The notes under the pieces are model-generated. The model searched no databases and had not been told where the DNA came from. It worked only from the letters and a program-made list of their open reading frames with translations. From Candidatus Pacearchaeota archaeon ex4484_31 (GTDB lineage Archaea > Nanobdellota > Nanobdellia > Pacearchaeales > UBA284), in NCBI GenBank assembly GCA_002254805.1, contig NJDW01000019.1:1-5852 (forward strand): DNA of 5,852 nucleotides, written 5' to 3'. Made by a program: the position numbers and the translations under genes. Below, piece after piece: positions 5,501 to 5,852 of the stretch (positions within the stretch are counted from its first letter, which is position 1; the number at the start of each line of letters is the position of its first letter).

Positions 5501-5509
5501 TAATAAACT
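5501..5509 (-). promoter_or_regulatory. Candidate TATA box (AGTTTATTA) for the NUDIX gene
   Basis: On the - strand AGTTTATTA is centred 28 bases upstream of the ATG, giving a leaderless message. No Shine-Dalgarno sequence precedes the start codon. The arms of a 9-bp inverted repeat, AAGTGAAAT (5480-5488) and ATTTCACTT (5529-5537), enclose this promoter. Confidence 0.45.
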
Positions 5510-5536
5510 TTCTCTGAGCAACAGTTCGATTTCACT

Positions 5537-5581
5537 TAACATATCTAAATATTTGGAGTTTGGCATAAGCCAAATTTGGGT
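5537..5581 (+). repeat. Hairpin repeat, copy B (45 bases)
   Basis: This is the second copy of the element at 4960-5006, in the same orientation: TAACATATC, AAATAT, foot GGAG, hairpin TTTGGC (5559-5564), loop ATAA, GCCAAA (5569-5574), then TTTGGGT. The stem differs from copy A in sequence and length (6 versus 7 bp) yet pairs perfectly. It lies upstream of the NUDIX promoter and just downstream of the broken deoxyribosyltransferase-like gene. The bases after TTTGGGT are not shared with copy A. Confidence 0.7.
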
Positions 5582-5620
5582 CAGAACGGAAGAAGTGATG
5601 TTTTTGCCTCTTAACTGCTG

Positions 5621-5852
5621 TTATCTACTGAAAAAGTTAGCACAAATTTTTATTCTTTTATCCACTTTTTTAACTTGATTGGCAAGAGATTCTAAATCAT
5701 ATACTATCTGAATGTCAGGTCTAGCTAATTTTATTTGAATTTCTATATCAATTTTTTTGGGTAGTCTGGATGAACTCCTACAAATAATTGTTTATTACTC
5801 ATTGACCAAACACCTAATTCGTACAGAGCCATTGAGTCAAGAGCTTCTTTAG
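5621..5852 (-). pseudogene. Nucleoside 2-deoxyribosyltransferase-like protein, 3' part, frameshifted at an A7 run
   Basis: Reading the - strand in from the window edge gives 33 residues, including DSMALYELGVWSMSNK and FVGVHPDYPKK, then LI and a TAG at 5743-5745. Shifting back one base at the A7 run (5752-5758) continues for 43 more residues, IDIEIQIKLARPDIQIVYDL and onward, to TAA at 5621-5623. Joined, the two parts read as one C-terminal domain. The ALYELG element resembles the catalytic-glutamate helix of nucleoside 2-deoxyribosyltransferase-like proteins, and the HPDYPKKIDIEIQ...ARPDI tract recalls relatives in that superfamily from memory. The family call is therefore moderate. The 5' part lies outside the window. 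The break could be a true mutation, an assembly error in the homopolymer, or recoding: the zero frame reads A AAA AAA, a canonical -1 slippery heptamer. Confidence 0.5.

Noticed and set aside
4960..5581. Integron cassette or CRISPR explanation for the repeat pair
   Set aside because: There are only two copies about 580 bases apart with a gene between, no regular spacers, no attC core sites and no integrase or cas gene in the window.

Overview
The window is AT-rich and almost fully coding. It looks archaeal. Evidence: the two halves of a Hef/XPF-type fork-repair system, an archaeal-style HIT protein, a tRNA gene without encoded CCA, ATGA start-stop overlaps, and several TATA-like boxes about 26-28 bases upstream of start codons, as expected for leaderless transcripts. 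Shine-Dalgarno sequences are essentially absent. Small proteins and split domains suggest a small-genome archaeon such as a DPANN lineage (Woesearchaeota/Pacearchaeota-like). That placement is an inference from style, not from a marker gene.

Layout. On the + strand, bases 1-1431 hold three genes chained by ATGA overlaps: the C-terminus of a probable M16-type peptidase, an arginase/agmatinase-family ureohydrolase, and an RNA 2',3'-cyclic phosphodiesterase (ThpR/LigT). An ERCC4-type nuclease with a helix-hairpin-helix tail follows on the - strand (1401-2045) and overlaps the ThpR gene tail to tail. A 96-base divergent spacer with an 18-bp perfect dyad separates it from a + strand dCMP deaminase (2142-2660). 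That gene runs head-on, with a 7-base gap, into a - strand cluster read from high to low coordinates: tRNA-Ala(GGC), a previously unlisted 38-residue basic ORF, a HIT hydrolase, and a Hef/FANCM-type helicase ending in a PIP-like peptide. The right end (4893-5852) is looser. It has a NUDIX hydrolase flanked by two copies of a 45-47 base repeat whose central hairpin keeps its pairing although its stem sequence differs. A third small hairpin follows that gene, and a broken nucleoside 2-deoxyribosyltransferase-like gene runs off the window edge.

How the genes fit together. The helicase and the ERCC4 nuclease are the two domains that form one Hef polypeptide in many Euryarchaeota. Here they are separate genes on the same strand, with a dCMP deaminase gene inserted between them on the opposite strand. 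dCMP deaminase (dUMP supply), NUDIX (nucleotide clean-up), HIT (nucleotide-conjugate hydrolysis) and the deoxyribosyltransferase-like gene give the neighbourhood a nucleotide-metabolism and genome-maintenance flavour. Except for the operon-like chains, functional linkage is not proven.

The items most worth following are the covarying hairpin repeat around the NUDIX gene, the A AAA AAA frameshift in the deoxyribosyltransferase-like gene, the split Hef with its PIP-like tail, and the leaderless 38-residue ORF.
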